The position numbers and the translations under genes are program-made. The notes under the pieces are model-generated. The model was not told where the DNA came from and made no database searches. It saw only the letters and a list, made by a program, of their open reading frames with translations. From Amphritea japonica ATCC BAA-1530 (lineage in GTDB: Bacteria > Pseudomonadota > Gammaproteobacteria > Pseudomonadales > Balneatricaceae): a DNA stretch of 64,000 bases. Shown in pieces: positions 8,459 through 17,904 of this stretch (positions within the stretch are counted from its first letter, which is position 1; each line of letters starts with the position of its first letter). Location: the NCBI RefSeq assembly GCF_016592435.1, contig NZ_AP014545.1, positions 1,364,001-1,428,000 on the forward strand, in the 5' to 3' direction.

Positions 8459-8815
8459 CTATGGAGACATGCGCTCTTTGGCACGTTGTGACAGAGCCTT
8501 GTTTGAGGTTTTGTCGAGTATATCTAGTTCGTGGTGCATGGCCGTTTTTGCCAGCATATGAGCAGTGACAGGCGCAGTAATGAGCAAAAACAGTGTAATA
8601 AGCAGTTCATGTACGCTTAGATAGCCTTGCTGATAGGTGACAAATATCATCGATGCTATGAGCAGGCAGCCCATTCCCAATGTAGTCGCTTTGGTAGGGC
8701 CGTGAAGGCGGGTGTAAAAGTCGGGCAGCTTTGCAAGACCCAGGGAGCCAATGAACACAAAAAGGCCTCCCAGGATGAGCAATACTGATACCACTAATTC
8801 AATCCAAAATTCCAT
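8459..8815 (-). CDS. mrpG: Na+/H+ antiporter subunit MrpG
   Basis: 118 residues with three membrane segments and the MnhG signature (GLAKLPDFYTRLHGPTKATT). Last gene of the six-gene Mrp operon; about 44 bp after mrpF. Small subunit of the inner-membrane Mrp complex that exchanges cytosolic Na+ for H+ in salt and alkali tolerance. The length is normal for the family. Confidence 0.93.
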   Translation of the reverse strand: MEFWIELVVSVLLILGGLFVFIGSLGLAKLPDFYTRLHGPTKATTLGMGCLLIASMIFVTYQQGYLSVHELLITLFLLITAPVTAHMLAKTAMHHELDILDKTSNKALSQRAKERMSP

Positions 8816-8859
8816 TATCTTGTCCTAACTAAACTTGTTGTCGTATTTTATGTGGCCGC

Positions 8860-9129
8860 TTACTCTATAAGGTCGCCACGTAAAATGTATTTACACATCG
8901 CTGCCGTACTAACAAACCCCAGCATGGCAATGAGCAAGGCGGCCTCAAAATATAGGGTTGTACTTGAAGCGATTCCAAACAATATGATCAGCGCAATGCT
9001 GTTAATGTACATGGTGTCCAGTGCAAGAATACGATCAGGCCTGCCCGGCCCTTTAAATAACCGCCATAAATTAAGAATCAACGATAAGCAAACCAGAATG
9101 GTGGCAATCACTATTGCGGTACTTAGCAT
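8860..9129 (-). CDS. mrpF: Na+/H+ antiporter subunit MrpF
   Basis: 89 residues, three hydrophobic segments, with the MrpF pattern GPGRPDRILALDTMYINSIAL. Its ATG at 9129 overlaps the mrpE stop by a few bases, implying coupled translation. Small membrane subunit needed for assembly of the antiporter complex. Confidence 0.93.
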   Translation of the reverse strand: MLSTAIVIATILVCLSLILNLWRLFKGPGRPDRILALDTMYINSIALIILFGIASSTTLYFEAALLIAMLGFVSTAAMCKYILRGDLIE

Positions 9130-9626
9130 TCGAAAATCTCCATAAGGGGGCGTTCATAACGGTGTTTGATTGAAGCGATTAGCTCATCTTCATCCGTCAG
9201 ATTGAGCACATGTACATAGAGCCATTGCTTATCTTCGGAAACTTCCGCACTTACGGTACCGGGGGTTAAAGATACCGTACTGGCAAGAATGGTGATCGGA
9301 AGCTCATGTTCAATATTCAGAGGGACAGCAATAAATGCAGGGCTCAACTTTTTAGATGAGCGGACTACCAGTAATGCAACTTCAAAATTAGCTACGATAA
9401 TGTCTCCGACTACCATTAATACATAGCGAAGGGTTGCTAGTGGTTTACGAAAGCCGGGTTGATCGTCCTGCATACCAGATGTGAGAAGAGGAATACCTAT
9501 AGCTAAAAACGCACCTAATAATAAGTGTCCAGGCGCAACTGTATTGTTGAGTAACAGCCAGACGACAAATAGTATAAGCGAGTGCAGAGGCATCGGTAAT
9601 AAACGAAAACGCGGTCTAGTTTTCAT
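9123..9626 (-). CDS. mrpE: Na+/H+ antiporter subunit MrpE
   Basis: 167 residues: N-terminal membrane segments followed by a soluble C-terminal domain with the MrpE signature (ITILASTVSLTPGTVS, then LYVHVLNL). Start ATG overlaps the mrpD stop by one base (TAATG). It is needed for full assembly of Mrp antiporters in studied species. Confidence 0.93.
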   Translation of the reverse strand: MKTRPRFRLLPMPLHSLILFVVWLLLNNTVAPGHLLLGAFLAIGIPLLTSGMQDDQPGFRKPLATLRYVLMVVGDIIVANFEVALLVVRSSKKLSPAFIAVPLNIEHELPITILASTVSLTPGTVSAEVSEDKQWLYVHVLNLTDEDELIASIKHRYERPLMEIFEC

Positions 9627-11137
9627 TATTTGTCCCCTTTTGGAAGTATGGTATAAGCTGACTGAGCCTTATTATCATGCAGTTGAGCTGCTGCAAGACT
9701 CGTATAAGTGGTGACGGGGCCGCCAAACATAACCAGAAGCGGTGATGCACTGAGCAACAGTGCAATAGCAGCAAGCTTGAGCCGGGAAATCGGTATATAG
9801 TTAGTACTTTCTCCCGCGGATCGCCAGAAAAGGGTGGTTCCCGCACGGGATATTGCTACCAGACATGCAAGCCCTGCCAATAAAATAACCGGCCATACCC
9901 AAACTATTTCAGCCATCCCCTGAGCTGCTTGCAGTATCAGTATCTTGCCCACGAAACCTGATAACGGTGGCATGCCCACTACCGTGAGTGCGGCTATGAA
10001 AAATGCTATACCAATGACTTTTCCCTGATTCATCTTACGTGCAGTAACATAGCGATCTTCTGCTTTACCCCGTTGTTTACTAATGAGGTCCGCGATCAGG
10101 AACAGGGCCCCTGTCGCCAGGGTGGAATGAATCATGTAGTAAAGTGCTGCTGAAGTAGCCGCTTCACGTTGCATTGCAATGGCCAGCATGAGTGTTCCTA
10201 CCGAAACGATCACTAAATTGGCTGCAGTTAATCTTAAGCTCGGGCTGGCAAGAACACCGATCGCTCCCATCGTTAACGTTATGAGCGCTAATGGCCATAG
10301 CCAGGGTATGATAATACTTGCAAGGGCTCCGGCATCTTCGCCGAATATGGTCGTGTGTACCCGTAAAATACTATAAACGCCTACTTTGGTCATAATGGCG
10401 AATAACGCTGCAACCGGGGCACTGGCGGCGGCATAGGTTTTGGGTAGCCAAAAATGTAGTGGTAACAAAGCAGCTTTTAATCCAAAGACCACCAACAATA
10501 ACAGGCCACCGGTTTTAGCCAATGCTTGTTCATGCTCTCCTAATAATCGTACTTTGTTTGCCATATCCTCCATATTCAGTGAGCCGATAGTGCCGTATAA
10601 AATACCTAGCGCAAACAGGAAAATACTCGAACCCACCAGGTTAAGAATGACATAGTGAACAGTGGCTTTAGTTTTCTGTTTACCGCCGCCATGTATTAAT
10701 AGGGCATAAGAGGCTATTAGCAGAACTTCAAAGAATACGAACAGATTAAAAATATCCCCTGTCAAAAATGCACCATTAACCCCCATGACCAGAAACATAA
10801 ATAACGGGTGAAAATACATACCGTCATGATCATCACCTGCGCAGGCATATAGCTGGGCACCCAATGCAAGTAGTGACGTTAGCAATACCATCATAGTTGA
10901 TAATCTATCGGCGACTAAAGCTATTCCGAAAGGCGGCTGCCAGCCACCCAAAACGTACATTTGGGTTCCTTGCTGATGACTGGTGAGTAACAGGGTAGCG
11001 GAGACTATGACTAGAATAATCATGACCGAAACGGCAAAAAAACGGTGCCGGGTGATCGAGTTGCTTAATGGCGGAAGTAACATAAAGACTGCCGCCAGCA
11101 TGGGTAATAAAATAGGAAGAATAGGCAGGTGTTGCAT
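9626..11137 (-). CDS. mrpD: Na+/H+ antiporter subunit MrpD
   Basis: 503 residues and about 14 membrane segments; homologous to the NuoL/M/N proton-pumping subunits of complex I. The proton-channel helix with a key Glu is visible in FFEVLLIASYALL, and the Lys-bearing segment GLKAALLPLHFWLPKTYAAA is the typical Proton_antipo_M core. Overlaps mrpC by one base (TAATG). Together with MrpA it forms the ion-translocating part of the complex. Confidence 0.95.
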   Translation of the reverse strand: MQHLPILPILLPMLAAVFMLLPPLSNSITRHRFFAVSVMIILVIVSATLLLTSHQQGTQMYVLGGWQPPFGIALVADRLSTMMVLLTSLLALGAQLYACAGDDHDGMYFHPLFMFLVMGVNGAFLTGDIFNLFVFFEVLLIASYALLIHGGGKQKTKATVHYVILNLVGSSIFLFALGILYGTIGSLNMEDMANKVRLLGEHEQALAKTGGLLLLVVFGLKAALLPLHFWLPKTYAAASAPVAALFAIMTKVGVYSILRVHTTIFGEDAGALASIIIPWLWPLALITLTMGAIGVLASPSLRLTAANLVIVSVGTLMLAIAMQREAATSAALYYMIHSTLATGALFLIADLISKQRGKAEDRYVTARKMNQGKVIGIAFFIAALTVVGMPPLSGFVGKILILQAAQGMAEIVWVWPVILLAGLACLVAISRAGTTLFWRSAGESTNYIPISRLKLAAIALLLSASPLLVMFGGPVTTYTSLAAAQLHDNKAQSAYTILPKGDK

Positions 11138-11502
11138 TAACTATGCCTCTTTTCTGAAATACGGGATTTTGTCGTCTTAACCGGGATGTGTCCATCGACA
11201 TGGTCATTTCCCTGATCTGCTCGCGAACGCATGGCTAATATCACTACAAATGCTGTCATGGCAAAGCCTATTACGATAGCGGTTAGCACTAATGCCTGGG
11301 GCAATGGATCGCTGTATTCAGCTGACTGCCCGAGTACGGCAGCCCCATCGAGCTTGAGGCGACCACTGGCAAAAAGAAATAGATTTACGGCATAAGATAG
11401 GAGGGTTAGCCCTATCACAACGGTGAATGTCCGGCCTCTTAGAACGAGAAAAAATCCACAGGTGGTGAGTATGCCGACGCAGAACGCATAAATAGCTTCC
11501 AT
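11137..11502 (-). CDS. mrpC: Na+/H+ antiporter subunit MrpC
   Basis: 121 residues with three membrane segments; NuoK-like. It has the MrpC features GLTLLSYAVNLFLFASG and DPLPQALVLTAIVIGFA. Linked by one-base TAATG overlaps to mrpA upstream and mrpD downstream. Confidence 0.95.
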   Translation of the reverse strand: MEAIYAFCVGILTTCGFFLVLRGRTFTVVIGLTLLSYAVNLFLFASGRLKLDGAAVLGQSAEYSDPLPQALVLTAIVIGFAMTAFVVILAMRSRADQGNDHVDGHIPVKTTKSRISEKRHS

Positions 11503-14315
11503 TAATCGTTCTCCTTAATATGTATGCGTTCGCTAGTGGTGAGCTTACCCAGATTGGCCAGTATGAGCATGACGGCACCTACTACGGTCAGGTATACGCC
11601 TAAATCAAATAGCATGGCACTGGCGAGTTCAAATTTACCAATCCAGGGCAGACTGAAATAGTCGAACCAGGTGCTCAAAAATGGTTTGTCAAAGAACCAG
11701 CTGCCTACACTGGTGGCGGTCGCAATTAATATGCCACCTGCAATGAGCCATTGATAATCGATACTGACTCGGGGCTTCATCCACAGAACACCATGTGCAA
11801 TATATTGCTGAATAATCGCTATGGAGGTAATCAGGCCGGCAATAAAGCCACCCCCAGGTACATTATGCCCCCGTAAGAAAATATAAACGGATACTAATAG
11901 TGCGAGGGGAAGAAGGCTTTGTGACACCATTTCAAGCATCATAGGGTGAGGATCATTACTCCAGGCGCGGCCTTTATCATCACGAGTCGGCATATAGATT
12001 CGCATCTTAGCAATCAGTTTATAGACGCCTAAAGCGGCAATACCTAAGACAGTGATTTCTCCAAGTGTATCAAAGCCTCTGAAATCCACGAGAATGACGT
12101 TTACCACATTAGTTCCACCGCCACCGGTTTTACTATTCGCTATGAAGAAGTCTGAAATCGTACTTAAGGGGGTTGTGAGCATGGCGAAACAGATAGTACC
12201 TATGACGCAGCCTATCAATCCAGAAACTAATAAATCTCCGCTTAAACGTCTGTTACTCGACTCTTTATATGTATTTTGGGGCAAAAAGAATAGCGCCAGC
12301 AGTAACAATATAATGGTGGCTATCTCGACAGATAGCTGTGTTAGTGCTAAATCGGGCGCTGAAAACTGAGCAAATGCCAGTGATACGATTAACCCAACGA
12401 CTGATAGAAATATGAGTGCAAGGAAACGCTTTCGATACCATATAACGGTCGCGATGGCACTCATGATCAGTAGTATAGCTCCTGTTATTGTTACACCATC
12501 AATTGGGATTTGAGGACGGGAACCTGTGTTTTGGGTCAGATCGAGCAGAGGTAGTGCCCCCATGGCCAATGTGAATAACAGCAGTAAGAAGATATACCGT
12601 TGCAGGGAGCCGTTTTCCAGAGTGGTTATAATCCGCTGAGAGGCTATGACTATCGATTGAATGATGCCTTCGAAGATATGCTTTGCATCGGTCTCATCGA
12701 AGTGCGATTGAAACTCAAACAGGTGGCGTCGATTATAGTAAATCGTTGCACCTCCAGCCATTGCTAGAAAACTCATGAACAACGGGATGTTAAATCCGTG
12801 CCATATAGCCAGACTGTGAATAGGGACTTCATGTGTGAGTACGGCAAAAGAGGCGACATTTAATAGGTCGCCAACAACATAAGCAGGGAATATTCCTACC
12901 ACTAAACAAAGTGTAACGAGGATCTCTACCGGTACCTTCATATAACGCGGAGGTTCTTTCGGGGTTTTAGGAAGATCTATTGGTTCACCGTTAAAGAAAA
13001 CGTCATGAATGAAGCGTAAAGAGTAGGCGACCGAGAACGCAGCACCGACAGTGGCTAAAAGTGGAATCATCCAGGATAAAGATCCCAGCGTGCTTTGGTT
13101 AAGGGTTTCGGAAAAAAACATCTCTTTCGAAAGAAAGCCGTTCAACAAGGGGACTCCTGCCATCGAAAGAGCCGCCACGATTGCCAGCGTAGCGGTATAA
13201 GGCATATATTTCCAAAGGCCATTAAGCTTACGCATATCCCGCGAGCCAGACTCATGATCAATAATTCCGGCAGCCATAAACAACGATGCTTTAAAGGTAG
13301 CGTGGTTGATAATATGGAATATGGCCGCCACAGCGGCAAGCTCTGAATTAAGGCCGAATAGAAGGGTTATGAGTCCTAGATGACTTATTGTTGAATAAGC
13401 GAGAAGACCTTTTAGATCATGTTTGAATAGGGCTATATAGGCGCCTAGCAGTAGGGTTGTCAAACCGGTCAGGCTGACAATCATAAACCATAGATCTGTA
13501 CCAGCTAATACAGGGTAAAAGCGGGCCATGAGGAAAATGCCAGCCTTGACCATTGTCGCGGAATGTAGATAGGCACTTACAGGTGTAGGTGCTGACATCG
13601 CATGGGGTAACCAAAAATGAAATGGAAATTGCGCTGATTTTGTGAATGCACCTAAAAGCACCAGGGTTAATGCTATAGGGTAGGTTGCATGTGATCGAAT
13701 CAGATCACCATTAGCTAAAACGGTGTCGAGGTCAAAGCTACCGACAATATTACCTATGAGTAATAATCCTGCGAGTAGAGCAAGCCCTCCTGCGCCGGTC
13801 ACTGTCAGAGCCATTCTTGCACCTTTTCGGGCCTCTGATTTATGCGACCAGAAACTGATCAATAGAAATGAGCTAATACTGGTAAGTTCCCAGAATATCC
13901 ATAACTGAATTAAGTTATTTGATGTGACGATGCCGACCATCGCGCTCATAAACAGGATCAGATAGGCATAGAACTGCCCCATAGAATCCTTTGCCGATAG
14001 ATAGTAGCGGGCATACAAAATTACCAGCAGTCCAATGCCGAGAATCAAAAACAAAAATAGTAGTGAAAGCCCGTCGAGTCGAAATGAAAGATCCAATCCC
14101 ATAGAAGGGATCCAGTCGATGGATTGCCGAATATCCTGACCATCAAATACGTCCCCAGCAAACATGAGCACAAGGATTAGTGACCAGGCGGGTAATATAG
14201 CAACGGAAAAAGTACAAATGTTGCGGCCAAAACGCTCTGTAAACAAAGGGACTAATGTGCCAATAAGCGGTAATAGAACGACCCATAGCAGGTTCATATG
14301 AGGGGATGACTCCAT
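11502..14315 (-). CDS. mrpA: Na+/H+ antiporter subunit MrpA fused to MrpB
   Basis: About 937 residues. The first ~500 are the NuoL-like antiporter core (FWELTSISSFLLI with its Glu, then TKSAQFPFHFWLPHAMSAPT with its Lys). Residues about 600-780 are the MrpA C-terminal helices, and the last ~150 are an MrpB (MnhB) domain (LRGHNVPGGGFIAGLI). This is the fused A/B form found in the Pha-type group 2 operons, which explains the absence of a separate mrpB. The frame opens with TTG at 14339; ATG codons at 14315 and 14297 are likelier starts, none with a strong ribosome-binding site. First gene of the operon. Confidence 0.95.
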   Translation of the reverse strand: MESSPHMNLLWVVLLPLIGTLVPLFTERFGRNICTFSVAILPAWSLILVLMFAGDVFDGQDIRQSIDWIPSMGLDLSFRLDGLSLLFLFLILGIGLLVILYARYYLSAKDSMGQFYAYLILFMSAMVGIVTSNNLIQLWIFWELTSISSFLLISFWSHKSEARKGARMALTVTGAGGLALLAGLLLIGNIVGSFDLDTVLANGDLIRSHATYPIALTLVLLGAFTKSAQFPFHFWLPHAMSAPTPVSAYLHSATMVKAGIFLMARFYPVLAGTDLWFMIVSLTGLTTLLLGAYIALFKHDLKGLLAYSTISHLGLITLLFGLNSELAAVAAIFHIINHATFKASLFMAAGIIDHESGSRDMRKLNGLWKYMPYTATLAIVAALSMAGVPLLNGFLSKEMFFSETLNQSTLGSLSWMIPLLATVGAAFSVAYSLRFIHDVFFNGEPIDLPKTPKEPPRYMKVPVEILVTLCLVVGIFPAYVVGDLLNVASFAVLTHEVPIHSLAIWHGFNIPLFMSFLAMAGGATIYYNRRHLFEFQSHFDETDAKHIFEGIIQSIVIASQRIITTLENGSLQRYIFLLLLFTLAMGALPLLDLTQNTGSRPQIPIDGVTITGAILLIMSAIATVIWYRKRFLALIFLSVVGLIVSLAFAQFSAPDLALTQLSVEIATIILLLLALFFLPQNTYKESSNRRLSGDLLVSGLIGCVIGTICFAMLTTPLSTISDFFIANSKTGGGGTNVVNVILVDFRGFDTLGEITVLGIAALGVYKLIAKMRIYMPTRDDKGRAWSNDPHPMMLEMVSQSLLPLALLVSVYIFLRGHNVPGGGFIAGLITSIAIIQQYIAHGVLWMKPRVSIDYQWLIAGGILIATATSVGSWFFDKPFLSTWFDYFSLPWIGKFELASAMLFDLGVYLTVVGAVMLILANLGKLTTSERIHIKEND

Positions 14316-14647
14316 ATTTAATGATGAGATCACAAACAATAAAAAGCTTATTAGCCCTACATTGGTGTTGCTTAATTATACGCATTGTACTGTTTTGGTA
14401 AAAAAACGAAAAACTTTAACTCTATAATATTTAATTGCTTTTTAGGTTGCTCTGATTCGCTATTGCTAATTGTGGATTTATCGATACATATAATAAAAAG
14501 GCTCGTTTTTAGTAAGGGAATAAAGGCTAAAGCTCTGCTTATATTCGAAGAGGCAAAGTTCGAGCTTTAGGATGAGTTTGTTTTGCAGAGCTTCTATGAG
14601 GAAATCTCAAAAATGAAGGCCTTCGCATAAAGAAAGCATATAAACAA
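14316..14647. other. Intergenic region between mrpA and the Rap1a-like gene
   Basis: About 330 bp, A+T rich, with the mrp promoter region. An open frame on the plus strand (14385-14570) has no ribosome-binding site and no recognisable content. I see no gene. Confidence 0.5.
14375..14380 (-). promoter_or_regulatory. Candidate -10 box for the mrp operon
   Basis: On the minus strand 14380-14375 reads TATAAT, about 60 bp upstream of the ATG at 14315. No good -35 hexamer is visible at the right spacing, so this is tentative. Confidence 0.3.
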
Positions 14648-15049
14648 TCAACAAGGGTAGCGTGTTTGTATCGCTTTATAGATGACAAGAGCGATATCGG
14701 TTTTGTTCGTTTGTTTTTGCAGGCCTATCTGTTCCTGTATATGCGTAACAATACTCTCTGATGATTCATCCTCTGGGATGCAAAAACCAGCATAGTATGT
14801 TGCAGGCACCGAATCTGCAGATTTACCTACACGGGTTTTGAATGCCCGCTTAAAGAAATCGGATCGCGGCTCGATATTACTCTCTACTTGCATTCTGCGG
14901 ATAATCTCGCTATCAGTCAGTTGTGCTCCAGCCAGAAAACCCAATATATATTGCTTGCTGTACACCTGGTTTTCATCAGCAGTATCTGCCATTGATACAG
15001 TAGTAAATATCAGACTAGCGATAACTAAAACCTGCTTGATTCCTTGCAT
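14648..15049 (-). CDS. Rap1a/Tai-like small exported protein
   Basis: 133 residues with a signal peptide (MQGIKQVLVIASLIFTTVSMA, cut near residue 21). The C-terminal half has the Rap1a/Tai pattern: a YYAGFCIPED segment, then a helix and a final RYPC ending in Cys, so two conserved cysteines can form a disulfide in the periplasm. Rap1a/Tai4 proteins are immunity proteins against type VI amidase effectors in Serratia and relatives, but many members are orphan periplasmic proteins. No amidase effector or T6SS gene is seen in the window, so an immunity role is not supported by context. Confidence 0.6.
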   Translation of the reverse strand: MQGIKQVLVIASLIFTTVSMADTADENQVYSKQYILGFLAGAQLTDSEIIRRMQVESNIEPRSDFFKRAFKTRVGKSADSVPATYYAGFCIPEDESSESIVTHIQEQIGLQKQTNKTDIALVIYKAIQTRYPC

Positions 15050-15538
15050 ATGAAACCTCGATAGTTGTTATTTTAGGGTAATTAGAGAATATATAATCCA
15101 CTTAATATAGTTGATTTTCAATCTCTTTCATCTGTTGATGCAGTCCTTCGCGTTCAGAGTTATGCAAATTAAGGTGCCCGACTTTTCAGAAGGCCGAAGT
15201 GATTTCTGATAGCAATTAAACAGAATGTTATCCTGATCGATAATCTCCTGACTGGCCCATTGGTGGAGAAGGTTCTGCATGCCCGTGTAACCTGTGTCTT
15301 ATGCATTCCCATGCCCAGGGTTTGTTGTCGCCTGTAGGTAGTTTTCCAACGGAGAGCTGGAATCAGAAGTCAGTATCCAATGGCCGCAGTTGTGAGCTCT
15401 GGGAGCGATCTCTTTAACCAAACTTTAGATTTCAACGGTCTTGTAAGAATAAACAATGAAAGAATACTGCGCTCTCTCTGCAATTTTGTCATATTCACGT
15501 ATAGTCATACTTATAACTGGCGGAAGAAGTAAACTCGC
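15050..15538. other. Intergenic region upstream of the giant-protein operon
   Basis: About 490 bp. It must hold the promoter of the seven-gene operon starting at 15539; TTGTCA at 15486-15491 is a possible -35 but no convincing -10 follows. A 50-codon minus-strand frame (15128-15280) has no recognisable content. No RNA gene was recognised. Confidence 0.45.
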
Positions 15539-16603
15539 ATGGTGAAAAACAAGCCTAATCCATACTTTGATGATAGTTATGATAAAGCTGCTGCAAACCT
15601 GAGACTGGCGCTTTCTGTCTTAGCTGAACATCGGCTACCTAGCTCTCCCGTCAACTTTCGCCTTGCTTATGATTTGATTGATGGAAGAAGCCGGTCTTTA
15701 AATGATGAGTTTAAAGAGGTTGTTTCTGCGCCAAATACTGACCTGAATGATGGCTTGTGGGCTTTATATCGAAAATTCTATATTCAGGATGAAGAGGCGC
15801 TTGAACTTATCCGTTCAGAGCTTGAAGGAATTGTTTCTGGTGTCGTTAATGAGTGCGGTACTGCGAATGGAGATCTTCAGGGATATTCAGAAAGATTAAG
15901 CTCTTTGGCAGATCTAATGAGTTCAGATGCAAAGTCAGAGCTGACTTTGGCTACTGTAAGAAAAACCATTGAAGACACCCGTGAGGTTGCTGAGTCTCAG
16001 CAACAACTGGGTACCCAGTTGACCGATGTACTTAAAGAAGTTCGTGAGATTCGCAAAGTCATAAATCAGGTTAGGGATGAATCTCATATAGACTCGTTAA
16101 CCGGAGTCTCCAATCGCCGTGCTTTTGATCTTGCTTTGGATAGCTCTATAGATAAGTCATTAGAACGTAAAGAACCACTCTGTTTACTACTCTGTGATAT
16201 CGATTCTTTTAAACAGTTTAATGATACCTATGGCCACCTTATTGGCGATAAAGTGTTGCAATATGTTGCGAAGCAATTAAAAAAATCGATTAAAGGCAGA
16301 GACTTTGTGAGCCGTTTTGGAGGCGAAGAGTTTGCTATCATCTTACCGCAAACGCCTTTACAAAATGCTGAAATTGTTGCTGAACAGCTTCGGGTTATCG
16401 TTTCGAAAAGCAAGCTGCGTAAAGCTAAATCCGGTGACGTATATGGACATGTAACACTTTCTTTTGGTGTGGCAGAGCTGGACCCTGATGAAACCAGAAA
16501 TGATTTAATTGAACGTGCTGACAGGGCCTTATATCGGGCTAAGAAGAATGGGCGAAACAGGGTGGAAGTAAGCTCTATTGGCGATAATGATCAGCGTGAG
16601 TGA
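15539..16603 (+). CDS. Diguanylate cyclase (GGDEF domain)
   Basis: 354 residues. The N-terminal ~170 residues are helical and soluble with no recognised sensor domain and end in a coiled-coil-like stretch (REVAESQQQLGTQLTDVLKE). The C-terminal GGDEF domain begins at DSLTGVSNRRAFD and has the active-site GGEEF near residues 261-265, so it should make c-di-GMP from two GTP. The inhibitory I-site is degenerate (KGRD for RxxD), so product inhibition may be weak. First gene of the operon; the next gene starts at the overlapping GTG (GTGA at 16600-16603). Confidence 0.92.
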   Translation: MVKNKPNPYFDDSYDKAAANLRLALSVLAEHRLPSSPVNFRLAYDLIDGRSRSLNDEFKEVVSAPNTDLNDGLWALYRKFYIQDEEALELIRSELEGIVSGVVNECGTANGDLQGYSERLSSLADLMSSDAKSELTLATVRKTIEDTREVAESQQQLGTQLTDVLKEVREIRKVINQVRDESHIDSLTGVSNRRAFDLALDSSIDKSLERKEPLCLLLCDIDSFKQFNDTYGHLIGDKVLQYVAKQLKKSIKGRDFVSRFGGEEFAIILPQTPLQNAEIVAEQLRVIVSKSKLRKAKSGDVYGHVTLSFGVAELDPDETRNDLIERADRALYRAKKNGRNRVEVSSIGDNDQRE

Positions 16604-17904
16604 GCGACGATATTATAAGTGAAGAGATGCAACAACTGAGTGACTGGCTGAATACTGTTTGTCGGATGCTATCGGGCGTGGATAGTGCGGCTTTGTTCAA
16701 AGCAGAGGGTTCAACCGGTGTTATTCAGTGTGAATGGCCTGAAACGGGCGCCTTGGATGATCCAGCGCGGATAAATGCTGAAGAGCAGGTTGATTTAGCC
16801 TTGGCAGGTAACAAAACCGTCGTCAGTTACACTGGGCCTGATAGTCAGTGCATTATTGCGCACCCCTTTGTTTTATCTGGCGGGCAACAGTTTGTTGTTG
16901 TGGCTATATTTGCGGATTCAAATATTAACCCACGAAACCAGATCTCTCTTTTGGAATGGGGTGTGGCTTGGTTAAGGTTACTTGATCGACAGCATAATCA
17001 GCCACAGCCACAGCTGAATGCTTCCGCTTCTGGTTTATCTTCATCTCCTCAATTTATATCTAAAGCAGCTGATATTTCTGTTATCGGGTTAGTGAAGTCG
17101 TATCGACTTTCTGTCTTGACGGTTCTGATATTACTTGCCTTGTTGTTTACGCTACCCGTGGATAAAACGGTCACTGCTCCCGTCGTCATGGAGGGGAAGG
17201 TTCAACGCTCTCTGACGGTTCCGGTGGATAGCTTTATAAAAAGGGTGGCGGTTAAAGCAGGAGACCGCGTAAAGAAAGGTCAGTTACTGGTTTCCCTGGA
17301 TGATACAGAGCTACGCTTAACGCTGGATCAGGCTGTCAGCGACCGAGCTGTGGCAGATAAAAAGCACCGCCAGGCACTGGCGAAACTCGATTTTTCCGAG
17401 GCTTCGCAATATGCACTGGACCGGGATATAGCGACTATTGATATACGTTTGATAGAGCAGCAGCTCAGTCGATTAGAGTTGAAAGCGCCTATCTCAGGCC
17501 AGGTGATCTCAGGTGATATTAACCGGGCTGTCGGTTCGGCCGTTGAGCGGGGACAAACGTTGTTTGAGCTTGCGCCAGTCGGGGATTATCGGATTATTCT
17601 GAATGTTGATGAAACCGATATTCGTTATGTCCAAACAGGCCAGCAGGGTGAAATTTTACTCCGGGGGCTGGGGAGTCAGACACACCCCATCCAGATAGAT
17701 ATTGTTTCTTCAATTTTTTCATCTGAGCCCGGCCAGCGTTACTATCATGCTGAAGCGCATCTGCTTTCAGAGCCTGAAAGTAGAGTTCGGCCTGGAATGG
17801 AAGGCTCTGCACATATTGTGACGGGTAAGCAGTTGTTGGGTGCGGCCCTGTTCGGCCCCTTTTATCAGTGGGGTAGGGAGCAGCTGTGGAAATGGTGGCC
17901 ATGA
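16600..17904 (+). CDS. HlyD-like adaptor with an N-terminal cytosolic domain
   Basis: 434 residues from a GTG overlapping the cyclase stop. There is no signal peptide: the first ~165 residues form a soluble domain with a GAF-like look, then one membrane helix (about 169-187), then a periplasmic barrel-sandwich/lipoyl domain (FIKRVAVKAGDRVKKGQLLV and LELKAPISGQVISGDI) and a beta-barrel part. This is the topology of a membrane-fusion adaptor, with an extra sensor-like cytosolic domain. No ABC or RND pump accompanies it; its partner is most likely the M50/HlyD protein encoded next, with which it overlaps (ATGA at 17901-17904). The GAF resemblance is my reading and unproven. Confidence 0.82.
   Translation: MSDDIISEEMQQLSDWLNTVCRMLSGVDSAALFKAEGSTGVIQCEWPETGALDDPARINAEEQVDLALAGNKTVVSYTGPDSQCIIAHPFVLSGGQQFVVVAIFADSNINPRNQISLLEWGVAWLRLLDRQHNQPQPQLNASASGLSSSPQFISKAADISVIGLVKSYRLSVLTVLILLALLFTLPVDKTVTAPVVMEGKVQRSLTVPVDSFIKRVAVKAGDRVKKGQLLVSLDDTELRLTLDQAVSDRAVADKKHRQALAKLDFSEASQYALDRDIATIDIRLIEQQLSRLELKAPISGQVISGDINRAVGSAVERGQTLFELAPVGDYRIILNVDETDIRYVQTGQQGEILLRGLGSQTHPIQIDIVSSIFSSEPGQRYYHAEAHLLSEPESRVRPGMEGSAHIVTGKQLLGAALFGPFYQWGREQLWKWWP

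Noticed and set aside
15128-15280. 50-codon minus-strand open frame in the gap before the giant-protein operon
   Set aside because: Short, no ribosome-binding site recognised and no similarity to a known family.
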